Source: Prosthecobacter sp. SYSU 5D2 (lineage in GTDB: Bacteria; Verrucomicrobiota; Verrucomicrobiia; Verrucomicrobiales; Verrucomicrobiaceae). Taken from it: a DNA stretch of 64,000 nt. The notes beneath the pieces were generated by a model, which saw nothing but the letters and a program-made list of their open reading frames with translations, searched no databases and had not been told where the DNA came from. Positions 42,591-51,099 of the stretch are shown here, piece after piece (within the stretch, counting starts at the first letter, position 1; the number at the start of each line of letters is the position of its first letter). The position numbers and the translations under genes were made by a program. The stretch covers positions 124,001-188,000 of the forward strand of contig NZ_JBBYXL010000001.1 of assembly GCF_039655865.1 (NCBI RefSeq). Direction: 5' to 3'.

Positions 42591-44963
42591 TCACGCCTTC
42601 AGTTTCAAATGCCGCAGTCTCAGGGCATTGCCTATCACCGACACCGAACTGAGGCTCATCGCCGCTCCGGCGATCATCGGACTCAGCAGCCAGCCAAACC
42701 AGGGATACAGGAGCCCTGCCGCCAGGGGGATGCCGAGGGCATTGTAAAGGAAGGCAAAGAGCAGGTTCTGGCGGATGTTGTGCATCATGGCGCGGCCTAA
42801 CAAAATGGCATGTACGATGCCGCGCAGGTCGCCCTTCACCAGGGTCACGGGTGCGCTCTCCATGGCAATGTCGGTGCCTGTGCCCATGGCGATGCCGACA
42901 TCGGCTTCGGCCAGGGCGGGGGCATCATTGATGCCATCACCCGCCATGCCGACAACGGCACCCGGTTTTCTCATCTCGGTGATGTAGCGGTGCTTTTCCT
43001 GCGGGGTCACCCCGGCGTGGAAGCGCTGAATGCCCAGGGTGCGCGCGATGTGGCCCGCCGTGCGTTCATTATCCCCCGTCAGCATGACCACGGAGATGTC
43101 GAGCTCTTTTAACTGGGCCAGGGCATCGGGCGTGCTGGACTTGATGGGATCGCTGACGATGAAGACGGCTGTGGCCTTACCTTTCACGGCCATGTAGATG
43201 GCAGACTTTCCTTCGGCCTGATGCGGCATGCCGAGAGCTTCCAGGGCATCCACCTGGGAGATGCCCTGCTCACGCAAAAAGGCTGCCTTTCCGATGACCG
43301 TGGGCTGCCCCGCGACCTGACCGCTGACCCCGCCTGCGGTGGTGGCGTGGAAGCCGGTCACCTCCGGGAGAGTCAGGTTCTTTTTCTCTGCCGCCTGCAA
43401 AAGGGCATGGGCCAGGGGATGCTCGCTCTGGCGTTCCAGAGCTGCGGCCAGGCGCAGGGATTCGTCGGCGGATAACAAACTGCCTGGCAGCGTGAGCACC
43501 CTGGTCACTTCCGGTTTGCCCACCGTGAGGGTGCCTGTTTTATCCACTGCCAGGGTGTTGAGCAGGGCCAGTTTTTCGATGGCGGCCGCCTCCCGGATGA
43601 GAACACCCATTTGAGCCCCACGCCCAATGCCCACCATGACGCTCATGGGCGTGGCCAGCCCCAGGGCACAGGGGCAGGCGATGATCAAAACGGCTACGGC
43701 ATTGGCAATGGCGTAGGCCAGGGCGGGCTGGGGACCTAACCAAAACCAAAACCCAAAGGTGATCACGGAGGCCGCCAGCACGGCGGGCACAAACCACGCG
43801 GCGATCTTGTCCGCCAGGGCCTGGATGGGCGCGCGGCTGCGCTGGGCCTGACCGACAAGGTGGACGATCTGCGCCAGCAGCGTATCAGCCCCCACGCGCT
43901 CGGTTTGCACCACGAGGCTGCCGTGCTGGTTCAGCGTGCCGCCCGTCACCTGGGCACCCTTTTGTTTCTCCACCGGTTCCGGTTCACCGGTGAGCATGGA
44001 TTCATCCACCTGGCTGTTGCCTTCCACCACCACGCCGTCCACGGGCATCTTTTCACCAGGGCGCACGCGCACCTGCTGGCCGACGGTGAGGGAGTCAATG
44101 GGGACATCCTTATCCCCTTGGTCGGTCACGAGCCGGGCGGTCTTGGGCTGCAAGCCCAGCAGTTCCTGGATGGCGCTGCCGGTGCGGGCACGGGCGCGCA
44201 GCTCCAGCACCTGCCCCAGGAGAACAAGCACAATGATGACCGCGGCGGCCTCAAAGTACAAGGGCACCTGGCCATGTGCATCGCCCAGGCTTTCAGGAAA
44301 CCAGCCGGGGGCCAGCATGGCTGCGACGCTAAAGGCATAGGCCGCGCCCACCCCCAGGGCGATGAGGGTAAACATGTTCAGGCTGCGATGCAGAAGCGAC
44401 TGCCAGGCCCGCTGGAAAAAGGGCCAACCCGCCCACAGCACCACCGGGGTGGTAAGGGCAAACTGCATCCAGCGCGTGGGTTCACCGCTGACCCAGGCAG
44501 CATGGCTCCAGGCGGGCACCAGGTGGGCCATGGCGGTGATGAATACCGGCAGGGTGAACACGGCGCTCCAGATGAAGCGCCGCGTCATGTCGCGCAGTTC
44601 AGCATCGTCATCCGCGTCATCAGCCTCGGTCACATTCATCGGCTCCAGGGCCATGCCGCATTTGGGGCAGTTGCCAGGGTGGTCCTGTTGCACCTCAGGA
44701 TGCATGGGACAGGTGTAGAGCGTCTTGCTGGCCGCCTTCCAGGCCGGATTGCGCTCCAGGGCCATGCCGCATTTTGGGCAGGCGCCTGGCTTGTCAGACT
44801 CCACTCCGGGGCACATGGGGCAAAAATACTTCGCCGTGCTGGGTGGCGTCACAGACTCCCCATGGGCGCTGTGATCATGCCCGCAGCAACTGGGTTTCGT
44901 AGGCTTGGGTGCAGCCTGGCAGCAGGGGGGTTTTTCGTCATGGGAATGGGAGTGAGGTATCAT
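42591..44963 (-). CDS. copA: Copper-translocating P1B-type ATPase with N-terminal metal-binding tail
   Basis: This 790-residue ATPase exports Cu(I) from the cytoplasm. The first 40 residues are His/Cys-rich ([20 protein letters not shown]). Two heavy-metal-binding Cys domains of the YxCPMxP...CPKCGMALE type follow (about 45-75 and 87-115), replacing the usual ferredoxin-like HMA domains. Eight transmembrane helices include the CPC motif in [12 protein letters not shown], with phosphorylation DKTGTLT and hinge [20 protein letters not shown]. It is divergent from a CorE-like sigma factor. An 18-base box on its upstream side is shared with the promoter of the multicopper-oxidase operon. The product clears the cytoplasm while the oxidase handles periplasmic Cu(I). 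Confidence 0.93.
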   Translation of the reverse strand: MIPHSHSHDEKPPCCQAAPKPTKPSCCGHDHSAHGESVTPPSTAKYFCPMCPGVESDKPGACPKCGMALERNPAWKAASKTLYTCPMHPEVQQDHPGNCPKCGMALEPMNVTEADDADDDAELRDMTRRFIWSAVFTLPVFITAMAHLVPAWSHAAWVSGEPTRWMQFALTTPVVLWAGWPFFQRAWQSLLHRSLNMFTLIALGVGAAYAFSVAAMLAPGWFPESLGDAHGQVPLYFEAAAVIIVLVLLGQVLELRARARTGSAIQELLGLQPKTARLVTDQGDKDVPIDSLTVGQQVRVRPGEKMPVDGVVVEGNSQVDESMLTGEPEPVEKQKGAQVTGGTLNQHGSLVVQTERVGADTLLAQIVHLVGQAQRSRAPIQALADKIAAWFVPAVLAASVITFGFWFWLGPQPALAYAIANAVAVLIIACPCALGLATPMSVMVGIGRGAQMGVLIREAAAIEKLALLNTLAVDKTGTLTVGKPEVTRVLTLPGSLLSADESLRLAAALERQSEHPLAHALLQAAEKKNLTLPEVTGFHATTAGGVSGQVAGQPTVIGKAAFLREQGISQVDALEALGMPHQAEGKSAIYMAVKGKATAVFIVSDPIKSSTPDALAQLKELDISVVMLTGDNERTAGHIARTLGIQRFHAGVTPQEKHRYITEMRKPGAVVGMAGDGINDAPALAEADVGIAMGTGTDIAMESAPVTLVKGDLRGIVHAILLGRAMMHNIRQNLLFAFLYNALGIPLAAGLLYPWFGWLLSPMIAGAAMSLSSVSVIGNALRLRHLKLKA

Positions 44964-45017
44964 GGAAGGTCTGAGAGATGAGGTGAGAGGAGTGGGCCAA
45001 TGGGCCTTTCATGAGTG

Positions 45018-45035
45018 CTCACGGATGACATTGAA
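45018..45035 (-). promoter_or_regulatory. Shared copper-regulon box upstream of copA (copy 1)
   Basis: On the minus strand this reads TTCAATGTCATCCGTGAG, identical at 14 of 18 positions to the box at 48881-48898. It lies 54 bases before the copA ATG. It resembles an ECF-type -10 region (CGTGA) preceded by a TAACC at about the expected -35 distance. Confidence 0.45.
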
Positions 45036-45095
45036 AAAGGTTACACAGTGATTGCAGACAAATCTGTGCGTATCTTGGAGACTGCTCCGCCACCC

Positions 45096-45614
45096 ATGTC
45101 CACGAATCCCCTGCTACAACATCTGGATGCCTTTCTCGGCTTTGCCCGTTCCCGCACCGGGGATCCCGACCTGGCGGAAGACTTGGTGCAGGAGTGCCTG
45201 ATGAAGGCGCTCAAGGCAGACCACATGCCTGAGGATGACGAAGGCGTGGTCACCTGGTTTTATCGCATTCTCCGCCATGCCATCATCGATGCCCACCGTC
45301 GCCGCAGCACGCGGGAGCAGGCTTTGGAAAAACTGGTGCATGAATTGCCAGCCACCATGGCCGCCGAGGATGAAAAAGCGCTGTGCCAATGTGTGATGAA
45401 GCTGCTGCCTGCACTGCCACCGGCGGATGCCGGGCTGCTTCGTCGAATTGATCTTGAAGGCGAATCCGCCACAGCCATCGCTGAGGAGACAAATCAACGT
45501 GCGAACACCCTCAATGTCCGGCTCTTGCGTGCCCGCAAAAGGCTGCGCGAGCAGGTGCAACGCGTCTGCCGCACCTGTGCCACACATGGCTGCCTGGACT
45601 GTGACTGCCCATAA
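45096..45614 (+). CDS. ECF sigma factor with Cys-rich C-terminus (CorE-like)
   Basis: This 172-residue sigma-70 family factor has region 2 (DLAEDLVQECLMKAL, then VVTWFYRILRHAIIDAHRR) and region 4 (LRRIDLEGESATAIAEETNQRANTLNVRLLRARKRL). The tail holds five Cys in 14 residues (C158, C161, C166, C169, C171). This matches the CorE-type copper-sensing ECF group, in which a C-terminal Cys-rich domain senses copper redox state without an anti-sigma factor. No anti-sigma gene is adjacent. It is divergent from copA. ATG 45096 is chosen because the upstream GTG at 45015 would overlap the promoter box. Confidence 0.85.
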   Translation: MSTNPLLQHLDAFLGFARSRTGDPDLAEDLVQECLMKALKADHMPEDDEGVVTWFYRILRHAIIDAHRRRSTREQALEKLVHELPATMAAEDEKALCQCVMKLLPALPPADAGLLRRIDLEGESATAIAEETNQRANTLNVRLLRARKRLREQVQRVCRTCATHGCLDCDCP

Positions 45615-45619
45615 AAGAT

Positions 45620-45650
45620 ATCCGGCTGGAGAGGTGATCTCCAGCCGGAT
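45620..45650. terminator. Bidirectional terminator between the sigma gene and the copper operon
   Basis: ATCCGGCTGGAGA (45620-45632) pairs perfectly over 13 bp with 45638-45650 around GGTGA. Short T-rich flanks lie on both sides (ATCTTTT on the minus strand). It lies between convergent genes. Confidence 0.85.
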
Positions 45651-45662
45651 TTCGAGGAGTGC

Positions 45663-45941
45663 CTAGTTCTTCTTCGCCGCGTCCGTGACCATCTTGGTGT
45701 ACTTATCAGGGTCCTTTTTGAAGTCCTTCAAGCAGGCTTTGCAGCAAAGGTACACATCGGTCCCGTTGTGAGTCACCTTGACCGGCTTGCCCATTTCACC
45801 GCCGAATTCCTCGTCAGAGACGACGCATTTTTTCAGCGGATAGTTGGCGGGCAGGCCTTCGGTGGTTTTTTCAGCAGCGGTGGCTAGGCCAACGCTGAGA
45901 GCAGCGGCGGCCAGGAGGGTGATAAAAGGGGTGCGTTTCAT
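45663..45941 (-). CDS. Secreted small Cys-motif protein (YHS/TRASH-like)
   Basis: This 92-residue exported protein (signal ending ATAA at about residue 22) carries the metal-binding-like motif KKCVVSDEEFGGEMGKPVKV ... YLCCKACLKDFKKDPDKY. This is a Cys-x...Cys-Cys-x2-Cys arrangement resembling YHS/TRASH-type heavy-metal domains. It is the last gene of the copper operon, 42 bases after the related lipoprotein. It probably binds copper in the periplasm as a chaperone or buffer (inference). Confidence 0.85.
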   Translation of the reverse strand: MKRTPFITLLAAAALSVGLATAAEKTTEGLPANYPLKKCVVSDEEFGGEMGKPVKVTHNGTDVYLCCKACLKDFKKDPDKYTKMVTDAAKKN

Positions 45942-45983
45942 GTTCGTTTGTTCTGTTTATTTTTTGTTACTTGGTTAGTTAGG

Positions 45984-46232
45984 TTATCGAGAAAGTTTGG
46001 CCATGAATTTGGCAGGGTTCTCCTCGAACTCCTCCACGCAGGGTTCGCAGCAGAATTTTACTTCCTGGCCCTGGTGCACTTTGGTGACAGGGGTGCCCAT
46101 GCTGCCCAGCTTGTTCCCGCTGACGATGCAGGTGTCCAGCGGGTACGGTTTGGCTCCGCCAGACGTGGCGCAGGAGGTCATGGCAAGGCCCATGAGGGCA
46201 ATGGCAATGACGGTGGTGATTTTGGTTTTCAT
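45984..46232 (-). CDS. Small lipoprotein with YHS/TRASH-like Cys motif
   Basis: This 82-residue lipoprotein has lipobox AMTSC and a mature domain with DTCIVSGNKLGSMGTPVTKV ... FCCEPCVEEFEENPAKF. The arrangement matches the next gene, so the pair looks like a duplication with one soluble and one lipid-anchored copy. It lies 48 bases after the multicopper oxidase gene, in the copper operon. The start could be three codons further upstream (46241). Copper binding in the envelope is inferred from context and Cys spacing. Confidence 0.85.
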   Translation of the reverse strand: MKTKITTVIAIALMGLAMTSCATSGGAKPYPLDTCIVSGNKLGSMGTPVTKVHQGQEVKFCCEPCVEEFEENPAKFMAKLSR

Positions 46233-46280
46233 GTCAGGCATTGTTGGTTTGGTTTGGATTTCGGACGAAAAAGAGCCTCA

Positions 46281-48392
46281 TCAAAAGCGGATAAGGACGC
46301 CGGCCCCGAGGCCGAATTCGGAATGGTATTGAGTGATCAGGGAGGCATGCCGGGTCAGCGTGTAGTCCGCTCCGGCAGACCACTCCCAGCGGGTGTTCGT
46401 GTCATACTCCACCTCGCCAAAAATACCGAGCCGCGGCGTGAGCTGGAAGCGCTTGGACAGGGCGATCCGTGCATCTCCCTCGCTGTCCATGCTCAGCTCC
46501 GCCCAGGCCATGAGCGGCAGACGGTAGTTGAAGCCGATGGCGGCGCGGTTCTCCACATTCTCCTCATTGCTGAAGCGGGCGCCAATGAAGGCCTGGAAAT
46601 TCGGGTTGAAGTAGCGCTGGTAAAAAGCGTCAATTTCATATTCCGGTTTGTCCACCTTCCCCCAGCCCACCTCCCAGCCTAACAAAAGATCATTCTTGGG
46701 ATTCATCCACGTCAGCAGCCCCTCGCTCATGTGGCTCTGGATGGAGGCTGCTCCCCAGACATACGCCATGTCATGGCCATGCTCCCCCAGGCCTCCGGCG
46801 TGGGCCAGGCTATGATCATGGCCGGTGACCGACGGTGCGTTTTCAGCGGCGGCCTCTGTAACTTTGTGCCCGGTCTCCTCATACCGGAACACCCGCGCCA
46901 TGCCGCTCATCATGTGGTACAAAATGTGACAGTGGAACATCCAGTCCTTCTCCTCGTTGGCTTCAAATTCCACCGTCCGGCTCGTCATCGGCGGCACGTC
47001 CACCGTGTGCTTCAGCGGTGAGCGCGCGCCCTGGCCCATCAGCACCCGGAAGAAGTGCCCATGCAGGTGGATGGGGTGATGCATCATCGTGTCATTGATC
47101 AGCTCCAGCTCGATGATCTCGCCTTTCTTGATCGGCACGTAAGGTTCCTGCGCCATCGTCTTGCCATCGAACCCCCACACGTAGCGGTTCATGTCCCCGG
47201 TCAGGTGCATCGTGATCTTCCGGCGCGGCAGGTGGCGGGGCAAGGTGGTGTCCTTGGTGGACTTCAGCACACGATAGGGCGAGCCGGGCCGGGGCAAATT
47301 CAGCGAGGCTCGCGGATCGTCCTCCTTCTCCTCAAGGGCCAGCCGCAGCATCTCGTTCATCTGATACAAATTCGGCCTCGGCGGGTCGCTGGATGGCGTC
47401 AGCGCACCCTCGCCAAAAAAGGCGGAGGCATGGCCGCTGCCGTCCTGCGTGGTGGCCCGCAGCTCATACTGCCCGCTGGCGGGGATGGTGATGATGACGT
47501 CATAAGTCTCCGCAATAGCCATGAACAGCCGATCCACCGGCACCGGTTGCACCGGCGGCCCGTCTGCCGCCACGATAGTCATCGGCCCGGCGGAGGAGTG
47601 GATGTAAAAATACGTCGCCGCCGAGGCATTGATCAGCCGCAGCCGGACGCGCTCCCCCGGCCTGCCCTCGATCTTCGTGCTCCGCAGACCATTGACCAAA
47701 AAGGCGTGATAGCCCACATCCGAGACATCCATGGGCATCATGCGTGTCCATTCGCGGCGGAAGTAATCCTTCAGCATGCCTTGCTGTGCCGCGCCGAGGA
47801 TGGACTGCGAATTTCGCCGCATCAGTCCAAAGTAATCACTGCCGCGCATGAGCATCCGCTGCACTTCATGCGGGTCAATGTTGGTCCAGTCTGAAAACAG
47901 CAGCACCTGCTCGCGATCCGCCGCCACCGGTTCACCGCCTTTTGGCAAGACCACAATGGATCCATAAATCCCGCTCTGCTCCTGCAGGTGCGTATGCGAA
48001 TGATACCAGTAGGTGCCGGAATGCCGCATCTCGAACTCGAACGTATGAGTTGTCCCCGGCTGGATGGGCGGGGTGGTCACGTGAGGTACACCGTCCATTT
48101 CATTCGGCAAAAGCAAACCATGCCAGTGCGTGGAGGTGGTCTCATTCTTGAGCTGGTTATGCACGCGGATGCGCGCAAAGTCACCTTCACGGAAGCGCAG
48201 CGTCGGTCCGGGGATGCCGCCATTGATGGTTAGGCCGCGCACAGGTTTGCCCGCCGGGCTGACAGTTTGTTCGGCAATGTAGAGGTCGTATTCCACCAGC
48301 GGCCCGGTCACCGGGCGGCGGGTCTTGCAATCGTCACAGGCCAGGGCGGCCATCGGCAGCCAGAGGGCGGCTAAGGATAAAAAAATCTTCAT
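46281..48392 (-). CDS. Multicopper oxidase fused to a C-terminal outer-membrane barrel (CopA-CopB-like)
   Basis: This 703-residue protein has a signal peptide (1-18). Three cupredoxin domains (about 35-505) contain all copper ligands: HWHG (H89, H91), HSHTH (H131-H135), HPIHLHG (H439, H442, H444) and HCHILYHMMSGM (H487, C488, H489, H493, M498). A His-rich linker (about 520-540) leads to a region of beta-strands (545-703) ending in Phe. That region resembles CopB-type outer-membrane copper-resistance barrels, normally a separate gene. The fusion would anchor a Cu(I) oxidase at the inner face of the outer membrane. It is second in an operon after a Cys-rich secreted protein. Confidence 0.88.
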   Translation of the reverse strand: MKIFLSLAALWLPMAALACDDCKTRRPVTGPLVEYDLYIAEQTVSPAGKPVRGLTINGGIPGPTLRFREGDFARIRVHNQLKNETTSTHWHGLLLPNEMDGVPHVTTPPIQPGTTHTFEFEMRHSGTYWYHSHTHLQEQSGIYGSIVVLPKGGEPVAADREQVLLFSDWTNIDPHEVQRMLMRGSDYFGLMRRNSQSILGAAQQGMLKDYFRREWTRMMPMDVSDVGYHAFLVNGLRSTKIEGRPGERVRLRLINASAATYFYIHSSAGPMTIVAADGPPVQPVPVDRLFMAIAETYDVIITIPASGQYELRATTQDGSGHASAFFGEGALTPSSDPPRPNLYQMNEMLRLALEEKEDDPRASLNLPRPGSPYRVLKSTKDTTLPRHLPRRKITMHLTGDMNRYVWGFDGKTMAQEPYVPIKKGEIIELELINDTMMHHPIHLHGHFFRVLMGQGARSPLKHTVDVPPMTSRTVEFEANEEKDWMFHCHILYHMMSGMARVFRYEETGHKVTEAAAENAPSVTGHDHSLAHAGGLGEHGHDMAYVWGAASIQSHMSEGLLTWMNPKNDLLLGWEVGWGKVDKPEYEIDAFYQRYFNPNFQAFIGARFSNEENVENRAAIGFNYRLPLMAWAELSMDSEGDARIALSKRFQLTPRLGIFGEVEYDTNTRWEWSAGADYTLTRHASLITQYHSEFGLGAGVLIRF

Positions 48393-48495
48393 GAATTCTG
48401 AGTCGTGAATGGTTTGAAAAAACCAAGGCCCAGACACGGTTGTCCTAAACAGGATCGTGTCGTGTGGGCACAGTGCGTCTGTCAGAGACGCGGAC

Positions 48496-48867
48496 TCAGG
48501 TCAGCAGGGAGCAGAACAAGACCGGCAGCCGGACATGCGGCTGGGTCAAAGCCCCTGGATCCTGCCGGGGCATGTGGAACGTTTCGGGTTCCGTTATCTT
48601 CCGGGTGGAAAGTGCAAGTGCCTCTGCCTGTACGCTCCACTGAGGCTGCGCCAAAAGCTCACGCCCGCTGCCCGAAGGCGCCTGGACAGGTGCTGGGGCG
48701 GTATCATGAACAGGCGCGTCCACGCAGCCGCAGCCCTCAGCCTCCATAGCCGCGACCACAGCGCAGCAACTCATGCTGCAAACCGGCTCCGCCTCATCTC
48801 GCATCATCGCAGGCACAGGCAGCGCCTGGGCTAGAAGAGCGATGAAAAGGATGAGGGACCGGATCAT
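48496..48867 (-). CDS. Small Cys-rich secreted protein of the copper operon
   Basis: This 123-residue protein has a signal peptide (residues 1-20, ending PVPA) and a Cys cluster C-x2-x-CC ... GCGC (CSMSCCAVVAAMEAEGCGC). A long Pro/Gln/Ser-rich tail lies after it. It heads the copper operon, 103 bases before the oxidase, and its ATG lies 13 bases after the shared copper box. No family is recognised. Copper binding is inferred from Cys content and context only. Coding status rests on the signal peptide and operon position. Confidence 0.68.
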   Translation of the reverse strand: MIRSLILFIALLAQALPVPAMMRDEAEPVCSMSCCAVVAAMEAEGCGCVDAPVHDTAPAPVQAPSGSGRELLAQPQWSVQAEALALSTRKITEPETFHMPRQDPGALTQPHVRLPVLFCSLLT

Positions 48868-48880
48868 GGGTGCAGTGAAT

Positions 48881-48898
48881 CTAACGCATTACGTTGAA
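48881..48898 (-). promoter_or_regulatory. Shared copper-regulon box upstream of the oxidase operon (copy 2)
   Basis: On the minus strand this reads TTCAACGTAATGCGTTAG, 14 of 18 identical to copy 1 at 45018-45035. It contains AACG-TAATG-CGTT, an inverted repeat. It lies 13 bases before the ATG of the first gene of the operon. Confidence 0.45.
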
Positions 48899-48963
48899 TA
48901 CGCACTCATAAGATCGCGTGGCTGGGCCATTTATTCCGCAAATCTTTCGATTTCTGAAAAAGC

Positions 48964-49578
48964 CTAACGAATGAAGTAGCTCAAATTCTCCAGCTCCACG
49001 GCCAGGTCCACGCTGTTCACCACCACATGCTCCGGCACATCTAGGACAGACGGAGAGAAATTCAAAATGGCCTGGATGCCGGCTTCCACCATCTGATTGG
49101 TCACACTCTGCGCGGCGCTGGCAGGCACGGCCAGGATGGCCATCTTTACCTGATTCGTGCGGATGAAGTCGCTGATCTCGGTGATGCCCAGGATGGGGAT
49201 GGAAAGGTCCGGCTGGCGTTTGGGGGAAACGTCAAAGGCGGCCACCACCTCGAAACCCTCTTTGCGGAAACCGCCATAACGCAGCAGGGCGGAGCCCAGA
49301 TTCCCTACGCCCACCAGGATGACCGGCTGCAGGCGGTTATGCCCTAGCACCTCGGAGATCGTGTTGCTGAGCACATCCACATTATACCCCAGACCCCGCG
49401 TGCCGAACTGGCCAAAGTAAGTCAGATCTTTGCGAAGCTGCGTCGGTTTCACTCCCGCAGCTTTGGCCAAAGCTTCAGAGGAGACCGTGTCCACGTCATT
49501 CTCGCGCAGCTTGCTTAGGCATCGCTGATAGATGGAAAGGCGGTAGATCGATTTGCGGGGGATGTCTATTCGCGGCAC
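48964..49578 (-). CDS. rex: Redox-sensing repressor Rex
   Basis: This 204-residue regulator senses the NADH/NAD ratio and represses respiratory or fermentative genes. The N-terminal winged helix (IPRKSIYRLSIYQRCLSKL ... LRKDLTYFGQFGTRGLGYNV) and the Rossmann motif VILVGVGNLGSALLRYGGF are both clear. C-terminal domain-swapped helices complete the Rex architecture. It is encoded alone with its own 34-base spacer from rsmH. Rex operators (TTGTGAA-type boxes) were not found near neighbouring genes. Confidence 0.95.
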   Translation of the reverse strand: MPRIDIPRKSIYRLSIYQRCLSKLRENDVDTVSSEALAKAAGVKPTQLRKDLTYFGQFGTRGLGYNVDVLSNTISEVLGHNRLQPVILVGVGNLGSALLRYGGFRKEGFEVVAAFDVSPKRQPDLSIPILGITEISDFIRTNQVKMAILAVPASAAQSVTNQMVEAGIQAILNFSPSVLDVPEHVVVNSVDLAVELENLSYFIR

Positions 49579-49612
49579 TCGTGAAAATTCACGTTGAAGA
49601 CGCGTTTGTCAA

Positions 49613-50686
49613 TCAGTGTGCGCGTATTGCCCAGCGCAGTTTGGCCGGGGACGAACGCGGATTTTGGCGCTGCTCCTCCATCCCGGCACGGACGACTTCC
49701 CGGGCCACGTCCGAATAAAGACCTGTATTCCGCCCTTCCTGAAAGGCCTTTTTCACCCGCCGGTCCTCCCCGGAATGAAAGGTCAGAATGGCTACCCGCC
49801 CCCCCGGTTTAAGGGCACCCGGCAGGGCTCGGAGCAGGCCGTCCAGGACCGTAAACTCCTCATTCACAAGGATTCGGATCGCCTGAAAGACGCGGCGGAC
49901 CGTGTTGTCCGCATCCTCTGCCGACACGGATCGCGGCAGCCCCTGGCGGATGCATTCCGCCAGCGCCTTGGTGCGGGTGAGCGGTGTCTGCCGGGCGGTT
50001 TGATACAGATGCTCGGCCAGCAGAGCGGCGCGCGGTTCATCCGCATTCTCCTCCAGCAGACGCGTCAGTTTTTCCACACTCAGCTCCGCCAGCCATTCAG
50101 ACGCCGGTTTGCCGCGCTGAGGATTCAGGCGCATGTCCAGCGGGCCGTCGTGTTTAAAAGTGAAACCGCGCGCCGGATTGTCAATCTGCATGGAGGACAG
50201 GCCCAGGTCAGCAAAAATCACGTCCGCGCCCTCATGCCAGCCCTGGTCCGCCAGCGCCTTGGTGAGGCCCGCAAAGTTGCAACGCAGCGCCGTAAAAGTA
50301 TCCGCCTCCATCCCCCCGGCACGCAGCCGCGCCAAGCTTCTCTCCAGCTCGATAGGGTCCGCATCAAGAGACAGCAGGTGGCCGCCTGGCTGGAGCGCCT
50401 GCCACAGCGCGCGGCTATGGCCACCATATCCCAGGGTGCAGTCCACTGCCCGCTCGCCCGGCTGCGGGCGCAGGCATTCCAGCACCTCATGCACCATGAT
50501 CGGCACATGCTGCCCGGCCGGCGTCTTGCCCGCCGCCAGCACCTTCGCCACCTCATCCGGATACTGGTCCGCATTCAGCTCCTTATACTTCTGGTCAAAC
50601 CGGCGCGGATTCTTGCCACTGTAGCGTGGGCGGCGTTTATACGTCCCCGCTGGGGGCGTGAGGGGAGAGTCAGCCTCAGAGCTCAT
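49613..50686 (-). CDS. rsmH: 16S rRNA m4C1402 methyltransferase RsmH
   Basis: This 357-residue enzyme N4-methylates C1402 of 16S rRNA using SAM. Typical motifs are HVPIMVHEVLECL, DCTLGYGGHSRALWQAL (SAM site), IFADLGLSSMQIDNPARGFTF and LDMRLN, then LTFHSGEDRRVKKAF. It is slightly longer than usual (about 310) because of a basic, Tyr-rich N-terminal extension of about 60 residues. The usual dcw neighbours (mraZ, ftsL, ftsI) are absent here. Its start overlaps the pyrophosphohydrolase gene by 11 bases. Confidence 0.95.
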   Translation of the reverse strand: MSSEADSPLTPPAGTYKRRPRYSGKNPRRFDQKYKELNADQYPDEVAKVLAAGKTPAGQHVPIMVHEVLECLRPQPGERAVDCTLGYGGHSRALWQALQPGGHLLSLDADPIELERSLARLRAGGMEADTFTALRCNFAGLTKALADQGWHEGADVIFADLGLSSMQIDNPARGFTFKHDGPLDMRLNPQRGKPASEWLAELSVEKLTRLLEENADEPRAALLAEHLYQTARQTPLTRTKALAECIRQGLPRSVSAEDADNTVRRVFQAIRILVNEEFTVLDGLLRALPGALKPGGRVAILTFHSGEDRRVKKAFQEGRNTGLYSDVAREVVRAGMEEQRQNPRSSPAKLRWAIRAH

Positions 50687-51020
50687 TGTATTTCAGATTG
50701 TTGCCCCGGGCCTTCTCCGCTGGGTAGCGGAGTTCATTGCGCTCCAGCTTGGCCTGCATGGCCTGGGCCAGGGGGATGTTCAGATTATGGGCAAGCTCAA
50801 AGAGCAGGATGCCCACATCGGCGATTTCATCGGTGATCTCGGCGCGTTTTTCGGTAATGACCTGCTGGGTTTGCTCCTGGGTTTTCCAGACGAAGTGCTG
50901 CATCAGCTCCCCGGCCTCCGCCGCGATGGCCACGGCCATGTCCTTGGGATTGTGAAACTGCTGCCAGTCACGGGCATCGCGAAAGGCACAGATGCGTTCA
51001 GTCAGGGCTTCAATGGTCAT
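50676..51020 (-). CDS. MazG-like nucleotide pyrophosphohydrolase
   Basis: This 114-residue protein of the dCTPase/MazG fold (TTHB-type MazG-like) probably hydrolyses dNTPs to dNMPs and pyrophosphate. The metal-site motif pairs are AIAAEAGELMQHF (E-x-x-E/D pattern) and ITDEIADVGILLFELA (E-x-x-D). ATG 51020 gives the minimal fold; 51071 would add a hydrophobic leader that the family lacks. It overlaps rsmH by 11 bases, suggesting co-expression, as in other bacteria where such housekeeping enzymes sit beside rRNA modification genes. Confidence 0.88.
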   Translation of the reverse strand: MTIEALTERICAFRDARDWQQFHNPKDMAVAIAAEAGELMQHFVWKTQEQTQQVITEKRAEITDEIADVGILLFELAHNLNIPLAQAMQAKLERNELRYPAEKARGNNLKYNEL

Positions 51021-51099
51021 GCTTCCATGAAACACCGCATCTGCTCCGAGTCCAAGCAGAAGCATCGCCAAAAGCGGCGGCAGGCGTTAGGGTGATACG

